64,000 nt of DNA from Hexactinellida sp. DTS-2022 (lineage: Eukaryota > Porifera > Hexactinellida). Position 1 is the stretch's first letter; every line of letters begins with the position of its first letter. The DNA is taken from positions 3,844,001-3,908,000 of the forward strand of contig JAPNXP010000005.1 in the NCBI GenBank assembly GCA_028753945.1, written 5' to 3'. Below the pieces are notes generated by a model. That model was not told the origin of the DNA. It was given only the letters and a program-made list of their open reading frames with translations, and ran no database searches. A program made the position numbers and the translations under genes. Below are positions 51,701-62,900 of the stretch, piece by piece.

Positions 51701-53927
51701 TAAACGAGCCTTTCTTCCATACATCAACTCGTGAGCAGAGTATCCTGTTGCTTCACGTATTCTATTATTAATTGAAAATGTAGCCGCTTCAAGGAAATCT
51801 CCCCAGTGATCCAAATGTCCCATCAAGATTTTCTTTAAGGTACTAATGGTGATAGAGAATTAAAGGCGAATTTAATAATAATTGCACATTATCACAATAT
51901 CATGCCCCTGCAGTCTAATTTGAATTGGTCAGATTGAAAGCGTATTAATAGTACAACCTGACTAAATATGATCAAATTGCATAATACATTTTGTATAAAC
52001 TGTTGGTCTGGTTTCAACCTGACTAACCTGATTGTATCATAAGCCGTGGGTCGCAGTAGATAGTCCAGATAGACAATTTAATATGGCGGACAATGTATGA
52101 AGTAACAGATAGTGTTCAATCTTAATCATTAATTCTAAATTCCATATTTTGATCACTTACTGTTGAATTGATTTGTTGGTAGATTCGTCAAGACCGTTTG
52201 TTCGTGGATGGTAGGGAGCAGCAAAACATAATTGGGTGTTAGAATGCTTTTGTAACTCTTTGTTTATCTAAGATAGAATTATAATCTTTGTTAAACCAAG
52301 AGATGTATTAATTATATTAAGTAAGGGATTATTTGAATCAAATAGTAGGTACAGGGATAATATTTTAATAGAATGCCAATATTCAAAATATATTTAATCA
52401 ACATTAAATTTAATAATATAAAATCCTAAGAAATTTAAAAGAGGCTTTAAATTATTACAAAAATTTAATAAGTCTTTCATACTAATTAAGCTAGAAATCG
52501 TTAATCTCAGAGGTGATACAAGATTGAAACAAAACTTCCAACTTATCAATAGTTCTTATGGCACGTAACACTATTACAAATTGTTAATGTCCTAATTGTA
52601 AAGAATTCAAACAAGAATCGGCTTTACCCTTCGTTGCACAGGAAACTGAAACTGAAACTGAAAGTTAATTCACTTTCAATTTCTTTAAATGGGATTTTCA
52701 AATTATACATTTTACCCCAAGTGTGTTTTAATAATTAATTAAAATAAGTACGTGTATTAACTATTACAAATAGAAAGTCTAGTATTTAATTAAGTTACTC
52801 ATTTGAATAATAGAATTGTTATCATCATTTCAACTGGAAAATGTTCAAGTGTTTTCATTGTGTTTGATGAAACACGTCTTCACTTTAGAAACAACTTACA
52901 TAATAATAATAACAGTCATTATCAGGTAGTACAATGTAAATAAGTTATATAGTGTAACTGTGTAAGTTTAATGTAGTGTAATTACAGTATGGAGATGGCA
53001 TATTTACGTAAAACCGTTAATAAAACTTGGAATTGGATTAAAAGCACAATTATTGCGTGTGTTTGTGAGTTTGTCCAGAATTAATAGGAAAGACCATATG
53101 AACTAGAAATCAGAAAATTTGCATGCAGGGGATAATTTTTCACGTTGGCAACGATCTATTGTTGTTCTAAACGAAATAACGGGATTAATTTATTAACACT
53201 TTTTATAATACCTGTCTTGATAAACAAATAATAAAATGATTACTTACTTTGCTTGTAAAACAAGTTCCGTTATCTGTAATTATTCTCACTGGAGCGCCCA
53301 AGTGGCAGTATATAGAAAATATAGCTGAAGCAACTTCTGGAGCTTCTTTAGATTTAAGTGGTCGCGTTGCAACATACTTTGTAAAGTAATCTGTCATGGA
53401 AAGAAAATATTGGTATCCATTTTGGGTTATCACTAAAGGGCCCACCAGATCCATTCCACACATATACCATGGTTTTGCTGTAACTTCTATTACTTTTAAC
53501 GGACGTGTTGATTTGAGATTGGAGAATGAGTTGGCCTGGCAACTAATACAAGACTCAACCTAGAATAATGAAATAAAATTCAAGTAATACACCATATAAG
53601 AATCTGTAATAAAGAGAGATTCCTCACATAATTTTTGACCTCTTGGTACATTCCATGCCAGAAGTATCTTTGTTTTATTAGACCATATGTACCATGTATC
53701 CCTTTATGTCCTCCTATATCGTCATGACATTCCTTAAGGATATTAGCAACCTGCTCACGTTTGATTACTAAAAGGCAGTTATCATCAACTAATTTATATA
53801 ATCTATCGTTCTTTAATATCATCTCAGCTGCATATCTCCGAATTTTCTTTCTCAGAGATGTATTAGTTGATTGATAAGTTTTAGAAAAGAGGTAGAGACA
53901 TACATGATTGTAAAGTTGATGTTCCAT
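48773..53927 (-). CDS. Ginger-like integrase/transposase, 13 exons, 799 aa
   Basis: Exons (minus strand): 53628-53927, 53248-53559, 52161-52267, 51492-51842, 51203-51431, 50308-50499, 50180-50216, 49924-50015, 49720-49869, 49544-49654, 49338-49422, 49088-49278, 48773-49015. Every intron is GT...AG, phases match, and the sum is exactly 2,400 nt including the stop. Start chosen at ATG 53927 (MEHQLYNHV). HHCC zinc finger H68, H74, C104, C107; integrase core D137 (CGMDLVGPL), D196 (IITDNGT), E232 (NGLDEST), spacing D-58-D-35-E; GPY/F motif at 388-390 (KWSGPYKVED). Residues 434-799 are an unidentified region including YLTNTCPIDNFLTSLS (Cys677). It would catalyse transposition of this element. Odd: the C-terminal region, and a 703-nt fifth intron holding a Helitron-like repeat. 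A domesticated gene is less likely given intact terminal repeats. Confidence 0.8.
50512..50972 (+). mobile_element. Helitron/Helentron-like element inside intron 5 of the Ginger-like gene
   Basis: Starts TCTATATTATAAATCTCG at 50512, only 12 bp from the start of exon 6 (50499), has about one core unit, the hairpin block (gccgcacagcggccgttaac), and ends cgagaccgaaggactcgt at 50972. It lies antisense to the gene. The splice acceptor (TTTAG, 50500-50504) remains intact. Confidence 0.65.
51880..52045. repeat. Dispersed 'ggtcagg / cctgacc' repeat in intron 3
   Basis: Contains 'tttgaattggtcagattgaa', 'caacctgactaa' and 'ataagccgtggg', the same vocabulary as 47998-48070 and 56237-56510. Probably a small MITE family with ggccgtagc ends. 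Confidence 0.45.
52720..53060. mobile_element. Diverged MULE-derived MITE in intron 2 of the Ginger-like gene
   Basis: Follows the order of the MULE right arm (45840-46110): 'tattacaaatagaaa', 'gaataatag', 'cttcactt', 'aacagtcattatc', 'gtaattacagtatggagatg', 'taataaaacttgg'. It is more diverged than the copies at 57-59 kb and lacks clean ends. Confidence 0.5.
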
Positions 53928-53981
53928 AATAATAGATTGACAAAATAAATATAGAATTTGAGTAAACAAATTCATGTATTA

Positions 53982-54109
53982 GTATACTTAAAAATTGGAC
54001 ATATTTTTACAACTGGACATATTTTTACAGCATATCCATGGTTTTGTAAAATACTGTCCATATTTATACTTGGACATATTTTTACGACTGGACATATTTT
54101 TACGAAACA
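53982..54109 (-). repeat. Right terminal inverted repeat of the Ginger-like element
   Basis: Inverse of 46901-47028. The GATC duplication follows at 54110-54113, and P-element coding resumes directly after it. Confidence 0.85.
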
Positions 54110-54255
54110 GATCTTCCAAATAGTGACAATAGATTCTAGGACTACCTCCGATGGATATTTCAAACCTCCGCGATCAGAGAGTTCTAATAGTTTGAACTTA
54201 GATATAGTATCAGATTCATCGACGAGTAAATCTCTTTCAATAGTCAAAGAAACCC

Positions 54256-55173
54256 TGTGTCATAGTAAATCCTGTTCCCCCATCTTTTTGTTCCCCCGAA
54301 CAGGATTTCTTAGGAAATACTGTTCCCCCGAACAATATTTCCTAGGAAATCCTGTTCCCCACACCATATTTCCTAGGGGATAATGTACCCCCCGAGTGTT
54401 TCCCCCTGGTTAATTATGTTCCCCCGAACAATATTCACTAGTAAATTTTGTTCCCCCGAACAGTATTGACTAGTAAAATATTGTTCCCCCGAACAGTATT
54501 GACTAGTAAATATTGTTCCCCCGAACAGTATTCGCTTGTAAATATTGTTCCCCCGAACAGTGCAGATTCACTATAAAATTATCTTCCCCTCAATACAAAA
54601 TGGAACTAAGGTTACTAGAATATGTAGAAAAGTTTTGAATTACCTATTATTACATACTTCTCCCTCTTTGAACACCCTGCTGTATACTTTCCTCCCGGAA
54701 GATATAGGCGAATATGGAGGTATTTGAAAAGTACACAACACATGTACCTAAGGCACATGTGTTGTCTACTTTTCAATATATGGAATATGGTAATACTGTT
54801 TAGTTTCTATAATTGTTTAATTAATTTATGGATAACTACTAATTGAATTTTCTCGAATTAACTTTTGATTGTGTCATATCAATATAACATACTGTACGGA
54901 TGTTAATATTACTACTGACTAAAAGGGGAAACAGTATTCCCTAGTGATTACTGTTCGGGGGAACAATATTTACTAGCGAATACTGTTCAGGGGAACAATA
55001 TTTTCTAGTGAATACTGTTCGGGGGAACAATATTTTATAGTGAATACTGTTCGGGGGAACAATATTTTCTATTAGGCAGAGGGGAACAAGATTCCCTAGA
55101 GGGGAACAATATTTCCTAGGAAATATTGTTCGGGGGAACAATTTTCACGGGGGAACAGGATCTCCTCTGACAT
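54256..55173. mobile_element. 'GTTCCCCCGAACA' repeat element, copy 2
   Basis: Ends TGTGTCATAGTAAATCCTG and (inverted) ATGTCAGAGGAGATCCTG, matching the two ends of the 23303-24209 copy. Tandem units of ~35 bp with TGTTCCCCCGAACA lie in both arms. It separates two adjoining parts of P copy 2 (QPCRIC... and LTIERD...). Frames through it (PRT-type repeats) are not genes. Confidence 0.65.
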
Positions 55174-56236
55174 CGGCATATACGACATGGTTGACTACGT
55201 TTCAAGTATTGATGTACTGAATAGCCAGCAATAAAGGCTAATGACTGAAGTACCTGAAATTTACAGTCAATGGCTGAGAGGTCTGATAAAGCGTGAGCGC
55301 TCAAGAAAGGATCAAGGTCAACTTCACTGGTAGAATCTGCGCTATCCGATGGTGAAAATGATTGATTAACTCTTGCAAAGAAGTACTAGAATCATTCTGA
55401 TTGGAAAATAGACGTAGTATATTGGATACTTTAAGACGACGTTCTGATTCTAAGATCTGAAGATAGGAAACATGATAATTAGCTCCTGACATCATACGAT
55501 ATAGTCCAAAATGATGTTCAATGGATCAGTCTGCAAGAATAATGTCAAGAGGTATGAAAACCCAAGGTCCTGAGTTAGAAAATTTGATATCTGTGGCAAC
55601 ACGAGGTACGCATGTTTGAAGCTGGTAAACGTCTGCTTGCTTAATTTGTCACCTTTCCCAGACAGTCAGTGACTCCCAAGCTTCTAGCCAAAAGACAATC
55701 CTAGTCAGTAAGAGAAAACGCTCATCGTTAAATCTTATTGGATTAGACAATGGGTCGTTCAACTTGATATGTTTATATGGCATATTGATATTGAAAATTT
55801 CCAGAGAGATAGGAGAATTCCAACGAAATCAGAGGCGTTGCATTTGAATGCAGGAGAACGCTGCTCATCCTGGATAGATAGAGCAGCAATTGTAGATTCG
55901 TGTACTACTTTTAGGACCAACTACTTAACATTTTTTCGTCATCCTTGTCCTCTAGAGATAGACGTGTGCGTTTGGTGGCAGCATGAGCGTGGACATCCTG
56001 GTAAAATAGTTGGCACAGCTCCATCTTTCAGCTTAGGACGGTTTCTTGGTATTTCTCGATAACTTCCGTCTCCATTGGGAACTTTGTGTGTTGTTTCGAC
56101 TTCATCTTCTCTAAAATGTTTGAGCACACGTACACGACTTTCAGTTCATCTATGATTCTATATCATCTCTGTGTAGCGCTCGTAACCAAGCATGTCTCAG
56201 TTCATCCGGCTTCTGTGGCATCTTGAACACAGGTAT

Positions 56237-56510
56237 TCTCAGGGCCGTAGCCACCAAAATCAAAGTGGTCAGGTTAATATGACCAACCTGACAGAGTGGT
56301 TAGGTTAATCTGACCAATCTTACCGAGTTGTAAGGTTAATCTGACCAACCTTACCGAGTGGTTAGGTTAATTTACCAACCTGACAGAGTGGTTAGGTTAA
56401 TCTGACCAACCTTACCGAGTGGTGCCATATTGGGAAATTAATCAACCAAAAGTGGTCAGGTTGAAACCTGACCAACCTGACCAGTGGCTAAGGCCCTGAT
56501 TCTGTCGGTT
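56237..56510. repeat. MITE with 'ggtcaggtt' repeats inserted in the P-element THAP region
   Basis: Begins CAGGGCCGTAGCCACC and ends GTGGCTAAGGCCCTG, inverted versions of each other. Inside are about five tandem units of 'gagtggttaggttaatctga' plus 'ccaacctgac'. It interrupts THAP coding of P copy 2. Confidence 0.65.
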
Positions 56511-56540
56511 GGGTCATAATTGCTTTTACAAACTGGTGCA

Positions 56541-57071
56541 GAACAGTTGTTGTGATAATAGCTAGGTAAACGGAAACAGATTGGAAAGTATCAGAAAGGT
56601 GGATTAATAATGAGAAATAGTGAGAAATAACGAGATATTAGAAAATAGAAATTTTTAGATAAATGTTTATACTGGTAAACCTCCCAAAGCGGCACCTCCG
56701 AGTAGCGGCAACCTCCGAGAAGCGGCACAAAATCATTCTCCCGATGGGTGCCGCTTTGGGAGGTTTACCTGTACGAGCAACCTACCGGGTAGCGGCAACC
56801 TCCGTTAAGGGAGGTAATAAAAAGTCGAGTGTGCATGCACATAAGGTCGAGAGTGCATGCACACTAAATATATATAATTAGGTCCAGTGTGCATGCACAC
56901 TAAATTTATATAATTAGGTTGAGTTTGCATGCATTTAGGGTTAATGATGCCATCATCAGGAATCCAGATAATTTCGGGATAATACACCTATCTATTTCAT
57001 ATATTAAAAATGTCTAGGCGCTAGTGGAGGTGTTAAAAATGTCTAGGCGCTAGCGCCTACACATTTTTAGT
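56541..57071. other. Repeat-rich spacer: Tigger-like MITE and 'tgcatgcaca' repeats
   Basis: 56673-56774 is a ~100-bp MITE with ends GGTAAACCTCCCAAAGCGGC and GCCGCTTTGGGAGGTTTACC. 56825-56950 is about three tandem units of 'gtgtgcatgcacactaaat' plus 'tatataattaggtc'. 57007-57060 repeats 'aaatgtctaggcgctag' twice. No gene. Confidence 0.55.
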
Positions 57072-57857
57072 GTGCTTCTTCTAGTAAAAAACGTTATAGT
57101 AGGGTCCTACTATAGTTTTATACTATAAGTGCACACTATTGAATTTACCTCTGTCGGACTTCCGGCCGGCCGGCCGTACGCGATGGCCTGACTAAACCAT
57201 TGGTGATAGAGATTTAAAATTTGGACAGGAGATATAGAATTCCCTGAAGATGATCACCTCGAAGCCCGAATTCTCTATTTCGCTTTTGTTCGTCAGTTAT
57301 ATCGAAATTTGTATTCTGGTCCAGTGACTCTTTAATAATTCGAATTATCAATTGAAATTATAGAGGTTGTATTCTCCTAAGGATGTTCTTTCTATTTATC
57401 AATTAAAATGAATAGGTCGCTAATCAATTCTACGTTTTATTCACGATTATTTACATAAATCAGCCATCTTCTCCATATTGTAATTACTCTATAGTATACT
57501 CAATACAATAGAACATATTACATAAGCCTACTATCTGCTAGGATAATGACTGTTATTGATTTGTAAGTGAATATGTGTTTCATACAAGTGCAATTGAAAC
57601 ACTTGGAAGTTGGAATATTTTACAAGTTGATGATGATGTCAATTTATTATTCAAGATAGTAACGTATTCCTAATTTCTATTTGTAATAATTAATCTTTAA
57701 TTAATTTAATTAAACATTTGAAGTTTCACAATTCAAACATTAATTAAATTGTATTACAATTAAGATGAAATGTAATTTGAATATTGAAATTCTAGTTAAA
57801 TTAAACATTGGGGAAGTGTAATCAGAAGGAGCACACTCCCATCCCGTCTGTGAGGGG
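57072..57857 (-). mobile_element. Non-autonomous MULE derivative 1
   Basis: Carries the right arm (gtgcttcttctagtaaaaaa, then the cggccggccggccg segment) joined to the left end (gatgggattgtgc-type; cccatcccgtctgtgagggg) of the 43239-46469 MULE in inverted orientation, without transposase or arrays. ~786 bp. No clean target duplication. Confidence 0.65.
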
Positions 57858-58415
57858 GTTTTAATACCTCCTCTATTTATAATATTATATTACAAGTTAA
57901 TATTCAGTAAGTACTCTGTCGTTTTACTAACAGGACTAATTAGTTCTGAAGGAAGTAATATTAAATGCTCGTTGAGGGACTTTTCGGGACGATGCAACTA
58001 GTTTACCACTATTAACTAAGTACTTCCGGGAATATTTTGGGACACTTTCCACTGATTATAACTAAACAGGGTAAGTATTTGGAAAGTGTCTCGATGGTCT
58101 ATGTAACGACTGATTCACTTAAGCCATCTCCGTTTAAAATAATTGTCAGTAGGAGGACATCTAAAATGGAGCAGTAGAGAACAGAATAACTATAACATTC
58201 TCGCTGATCAACTATTCTTCCTTGACTATACTAATTGTTGTTCATATCCTAGATATTGAAATAAATAACCAGCGAAATTCTAGCGAAATAAGTTATACTC
58301 AGCTCTACGATAGCACATATTTCTATTGTATGAATTCAGTTCTAAGAAAGGTCAGTTCTTGGAAAGTAAGCCTGCGAAGAAGTAATCCTGGGTCTTATAT
58401 TGTTAATTTATTAGT
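57858..58415. other. Spacer between two MULE derivatives, no gene seen
   Basis: Short frames only. 'aggtcagttcttggaaagta' (58350) resembles 2990-3010, perhaps a minor repeat. Confidence 0.35.
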
Positions 58416-59436
58416 GTGCTTCTTCTAGTAAAAACGTTATAGTAGGGTCCTACTATAGTTTTATACTATAAGTGCACACTATTGGATTTACCTCTGTCGG
58501 ACTTCCGGCCGGCCGGCCGTACGCGATGGCCTGACTAAACCATTGGTGATAGAGATTTAAAATTTAGATAGGAGATATAAAATTTTCTGGAGATGATCAC
58601 CTCGAAGCCCGAATTCTCAATTTCGCTTTTGTTCATCAGTTATATCGAAATTTGTATTCTGGTCCAGTGACTCTTTAATAATTCGAATCAGTTATTGAAA
58701 ATATAGAGGTTATATTCTCCTAAGGATGTTCTTTCTATATATCAATTAAAATTATTAGGTCGCTAATCATTTCTAGGTTTTATTAACGGTTTTTTATGTA
58801 AATCAGCCATCTTCTCCATATTGTAATACTCTATAGTATACAGAATACTATAGAACATATTGCATAAGCCTACTATCTTGTAGGATAATGACTGTTATTG
58901 ATTGGTTTGTAAGTGAATATGTGTTTCATACAAGTGCAATTAAAACACTTGGAAGTTGGAACATTTTACAAGTTGATGATGATGTCAATTATAGTATTCA
59001 AGGGTATGCTGGAAATGGTTCGAAAAACTAAAACCGGAAATTGTTCGAAAAACCAAAACCGGAAATTGTTCGAATTTTTTTGTGTTGTTGCACCATGGAT
59101 ATGAGAAAATCCCGGCTTGAATCCATGGTCCAACAATACAAAATGAAATTCGAACTATTTCCTTTTTTGTTCGAACTATTTCCTATTTGAAAAAATCGAA
59201 CCATTTCCGCATTACCTATTCAAGATAGTAACGTAAATACTAGCACGTATTCCTAATTTCTATTTGTAATAATTAATCTTTAATTAATTTAAACATTTGA
59301 AGTCTTCACAATTCAAACATTAATTGAATTATATTACACTAAGATGAAATGTAATTTAAATATTGAAATTCTAGTTAAATTAAACATTGGGGAAGTGCAA
59401 TCAGAAGGAGCACATTCCCATCCCGTCTGTGAGGGG
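58416..59436 (-). mobile_element. Non-autonomous MULE derivative 2, with a hAT MITE inside
   Basis: Same structure as 57072-57857, but interrupted at 59003-59216 by the small hAT MITE; without it and its duplication the length is ~799 bp. The two derivatives lie in the same orientation ~560 bp apart. Confidence 0.65.
59003..59216. mobile_element. 214-bp hAT MITE
   Basis: Same ends as 39855-40070, with perfect duplications TATTCAAG (58995-59002, 59217-59224). Confidence 0.85.
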
Positions 59437-59442
59437 TTTTTA

Positions 59443-59960
59443 CTGTGCCGACTATACTATAGTATAGTGGCCCAGTTCTAATCTTAGTGCTTTGGTTAGT
59501 TATTATTATTATTACTGTGCCGACTATACTATAGTATAGTGGCCCAGTATTGGAATCACTGCCTTTATTATTATTACTGTGCCGACTATACTATAGTATA
59601 GTGAGCCAGTTCTAATCTTACTGCCTTTATTGTATATTATTATTACTGTGCCGACTATACTATAGTATAGTGGCCCAGTTCTAATCTTACTGCCTTTAAT
59701 AATATTATTATTACTGTGCCGACTATACTATAGTATAGTGGCCCAGTTCTAATCTTACTGCCTTGGTTAGTTATTACTGTGCCGACTATACTATAGTATA
59801 GTGGCCCAGTTCTAATCTTAGTGCTTTGGTTAGTTATTACTGTGCCGACTATACTATAGTATAGTGGCCCAGTTCTAATCTTAGTGCTTTGGTTAGTTAT
59901 TACTGTGCCGACTATACTATAGTATAGTGGCCCAGTATTGGTCTTAGTGCTTTGGTTATT
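59443..59960. repeat. Tandem array of an 18-bp perfect palindrome, 8 units
   Basis: Units of ~60-70 bp, each with 'actgtgccg' + ACTATACTATAGTATAGT (a perfect palindrome) + 'ggcccagttctaatcttagt', separated by variable (TTA)n and 'ctttggttag'. Eight copies start at ~59453, 59513, 59573, 59643, 59711, 59772, 59836 and 59897. Frames crossing it are repeat artefacts. Confidence 0.85.
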
Positions 59961-59962
59961 AT

Positions 59963-62900
59963 TATTGGTCCGTAGATCCTCCACAGAACAGAGTTTTAGT
60001 AACTAAGAACTGAAATTTTCAGGATATGTGTCTCATGAGTTACAGATGTGCACCTGGGGTCACGATTTTTATTACATTTTTTTGGACACATTTTTGCACC
60101 TGTTTAATATTGGAAAAATAACATTAAATAGTGCGAGAATATTTAATTTATATGCATTCGATAGAGAATTAAATTCTACACCTTTTCACAGTGCACGAAT
60201 TTTCAAATTGCGCTTCGTTTGTGCCACAATTGAGTTGCAAAATCCCTTTGTTTACTAACACTTCAGTTCAATTGAAGTGTTAAATCTAATTCTATTGTTT
60301 CAACTCGTTATTATTATATTGATTCAACTTGTGAGATCGAGTAGGCTTCTATTTTCTAATAGAAAACTAAGATTTTACATTCCATAACAACGACAGATTA
60401 TGTGATTATATTTATTTCTGCTTAGAATATTCTTGCACAATGGATACATGACATATTTAATTATAATTAATTCGTTCTGTGTTTAACTTATAGAGACGGT
60501 TCCAATTAGATTATTGGGGTTATCGAGTGCGCTGAATTCAATTATTATAATGAAATGAAATTAAAATTAATAATAATTGCAAATAATTGAACTTCATTTA
60601 TTTTGATATACATAATATTGGTGTCAAATTATTAATAAATTAATTAAATATTTATACTAATTAGCTAAATTTCATTAATCTCAGAAATTATATCAGATAT
60701 AAACAAACTTTCAATTTATCAATTGGTCCATATGGCACGCACCACCTATACAAGTGGGTCTTGACACCTTGAGGTGATGATGACATCGTTAAAAAAATGT
60801 GTTTTTTCAATTTTGTTAATTCGATATTTAAAATGGGTTAGTTGATGTTGGGTGTGAACCAACACTCACATAAAAAATGCTGAGTCATCATCTATTATAT
60901 TCTACTCAAACTTGAATATCTCTAAAATGAAGTGAACTAAATGGAAACTTCCACCACTCTAAGGGTCGATGCCTTCTCTAACACCTTTTTGAAATAATTT
61001 AACACCTTCATAGTGATGATGACAATGCGAAAAAAAATCCAAAATTGCAGCCAGTGCCGATAGCATGTTCCTTTGGAGGCACTATCAAAAAACCACAATC
61101 AAAATATAGTGCCACCAAAGGAACATGCGTCGGCACAGGCTGCAATTTTGGATTTTTATTATTGGTCCGTAGATCCTCCACAGAACAGAGTTTTAGTAAC
61201 TAAGAACTGAAATTTTCAGGATATGTGTCTCATGAGTTACAGATGTGCACCTGGGTCACGATTTTTATTACATTTTTTTGGACACATTTTTGCACCTGTT
61301 TAATATTGGAAAAATAACATTAAATAGTGCGAGAATATTTAATTTATATGCATTCGATAGAGAATTAAATTCTACACCTTTTCACAGTGCACGAATTTTC
61401 AAATTGCGCTTCGTTTGTGCCACAATTGAGTTGCAAAATCCCTTTGTTTACTAACACTTCAGTTCAATTGAAGTGTTAAATCTAATTCTATTGTTTCAAC
61501 TCGTTATTATTATATTGATTCAACTTGTGAGATCGAGTAGGCTTCTAATTTCTAATAGAAAACTAAGATTTTACATTCCATAACAACGACAGATTATGTG
61601 ATTATATTTATTTCTGCTTAGAATATTCTTGCACAATGGATACATGACATATTTAATTATAATTAATTCGTTCTGTGTTTAACTTATAGAGACGGTTCCA
61701 ATTAGATTATTGGGGTTATCGAGTGCGCTGAATTCAATTATTATAATGAAATGAAATTAAAATTAATAATAATTGCAAATAATTGAACTTCATTTATTTT
61801 GATATACATAATATTGGTGTAAATTATTAATAAATTAATTAAATATTTATACTAATTAGCTAAATTTCATTAATCTCAGAAATTATATCAGATATAAACA
61901 AACTTTCAATTTATCAATTGGTCCTTATGGCACGCACCACCTATACAAGTGGGTCTTGACACCTTGAGGTGATGATGACATCGTTAAAAAAATGTGTTTT
62001 TTCAATTTTGTTAATTCGATATTTAAAATGGGTTAGTTGATGTTGGGTGATGAACCAACACTCACATAAAAAATGCTGAGTCATCATCTATTATATTCTA
62101 CTCAAACTTGAATATCTCTAAAATGAAGTGAACTAAATGGAAACTTCCACCACTCTAAGGGTCGATGCCTTCTGTAACACCTTTTTGAAATAATTAACAC
62201 CTTCATAGTGATGATGACTTGGCGAAAAAAAATCCAAAATGCAGCCTGTGCCGACAGCATGTTCCTTTGGAGGCACTATCAATAAACCACCACAAAATAT
62301 AGTGCCTCCAAATGAACATGCGTCGGCACAGGCTGCAATTTTGGATTTTATTATTAGTCCGTAGCCTCTCTACTGAACAGAGTTTTACTAACTAAGAGCC
62401 CAAATTTTCAGGATATGTGTCTCATGGGTTACAGATGTGCACCTGGGGTCACGTTTTATTATCACATTTTTTTGGACACATTTTTGCACCTGTTTAATAT
62501 TAGAAAAAGAACAATAAATAGTGCGCGAATATTCTATTTATATGCATTCGATAGAGAATTAAATTCTACACCTTGTCACAGTGCACGAATTTTTAAATTG
62601 GGTTTCGTTTGTGCCACAATTGAGTTGGAAAATTCCTTTGTTTACTAACACTTCAGTTCAATTGAAAGTGTTAAATCTAATTCTATCGTTTCAACTCGTT
62701 ATTATTATATTGATTCAACTTGTGAGATCGAGTAGGCTTCTATTTTCCAATTGAAAACTAAGATTCTACATTCCATAACAACGACAGATTATGTGATTAT
62801 ATTTCCTTCTGCAAGAATACTCTTGCACTGTTAATATACTGACATAATTAATAATAATTAATTAAGTCAGTATATGACTTATATAGATGCTCCCAATTTG

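Larger units (their letters stand above)
46901..54109 (-). mobile_element. Ginger-like DNA transposon, 7,209 bp, apparently intact
   Basis: Terminal inverted repeats of ~128 bp (46901-47028; 53982-54109), almost identical, starting TGTTTCGTAAAAATATGTCC and containing several 'gtaaaaatatgtcca' motifs. Flanked by a 4-bp duplication GATC (46897-46900; 54110-54113). No LTRs, reverse transcriptase or protease are present. A 13-exon gene for a DDE integrase lies on the minus strand. TGT ends, a 4-bp duplication and a gypsy-like integrase are the defining traits of Ginger (Gypsy INteGrasE Related) transposons. It interrupts P copy 2. Introns have themselves received repeats (50512-50972; 51890-52040; 52720-53060). 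Confidence 0.85.
54114..56540 (-). pseudogene. P-element transposase copy 2, main part (interrupted and deleted)
   Basis: Minus-strand order: THAP start 'NCSAP' (~56540), repeat insertion 56237-56510, THAP continuation (VFKMPQKPDELRHAWLRALH, with stops, then PRNRPKLKDGAVPTI, ~55980), then a jump past the catalytic core directly to the C-terminal part (NDERFLLLTRIVFWLEAW ~55710; MMSGANYHVSYLQILESERR ~55490; AFIAGYSVHQYLKRSQPC ~55220). After that come the GTTCCCCC element (54256-55173) and finally DRGGLKYPSEVVLESIVTIW up to 54114. The middle of the transposase is deleted, so the copy was non-autonomous before it was split. Confidence 0.75.

Noticed and set aside
48773-53927. Integrase read as part of a gypsy retrotransposon
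   Set aside because: No LTRs, reverse transcriptase, RNase H or gag; the gene has 12 introns and lies between terminal inverted repeats with a 4-bp duplication.
54941-55141. Frame rich in 'PRTIFPRKYCSP' repeats
   Set aside because: It is the translation of the GTTCCCCC tandem units and not a protein gene.
59655-59984. 109-codon frame with repeated 'TGPLYYSIVGTVI'
   Set aside because: It crosses the 18-bp palindrome array; periodicity is that of the DNA repeat.
60028-60258. Calling the ~76-codon frame of the 1.2-kb array a gene
   Set aside because: It is short, has no recognised domain, and is carried by a tandem repeat; reported only as a finding.
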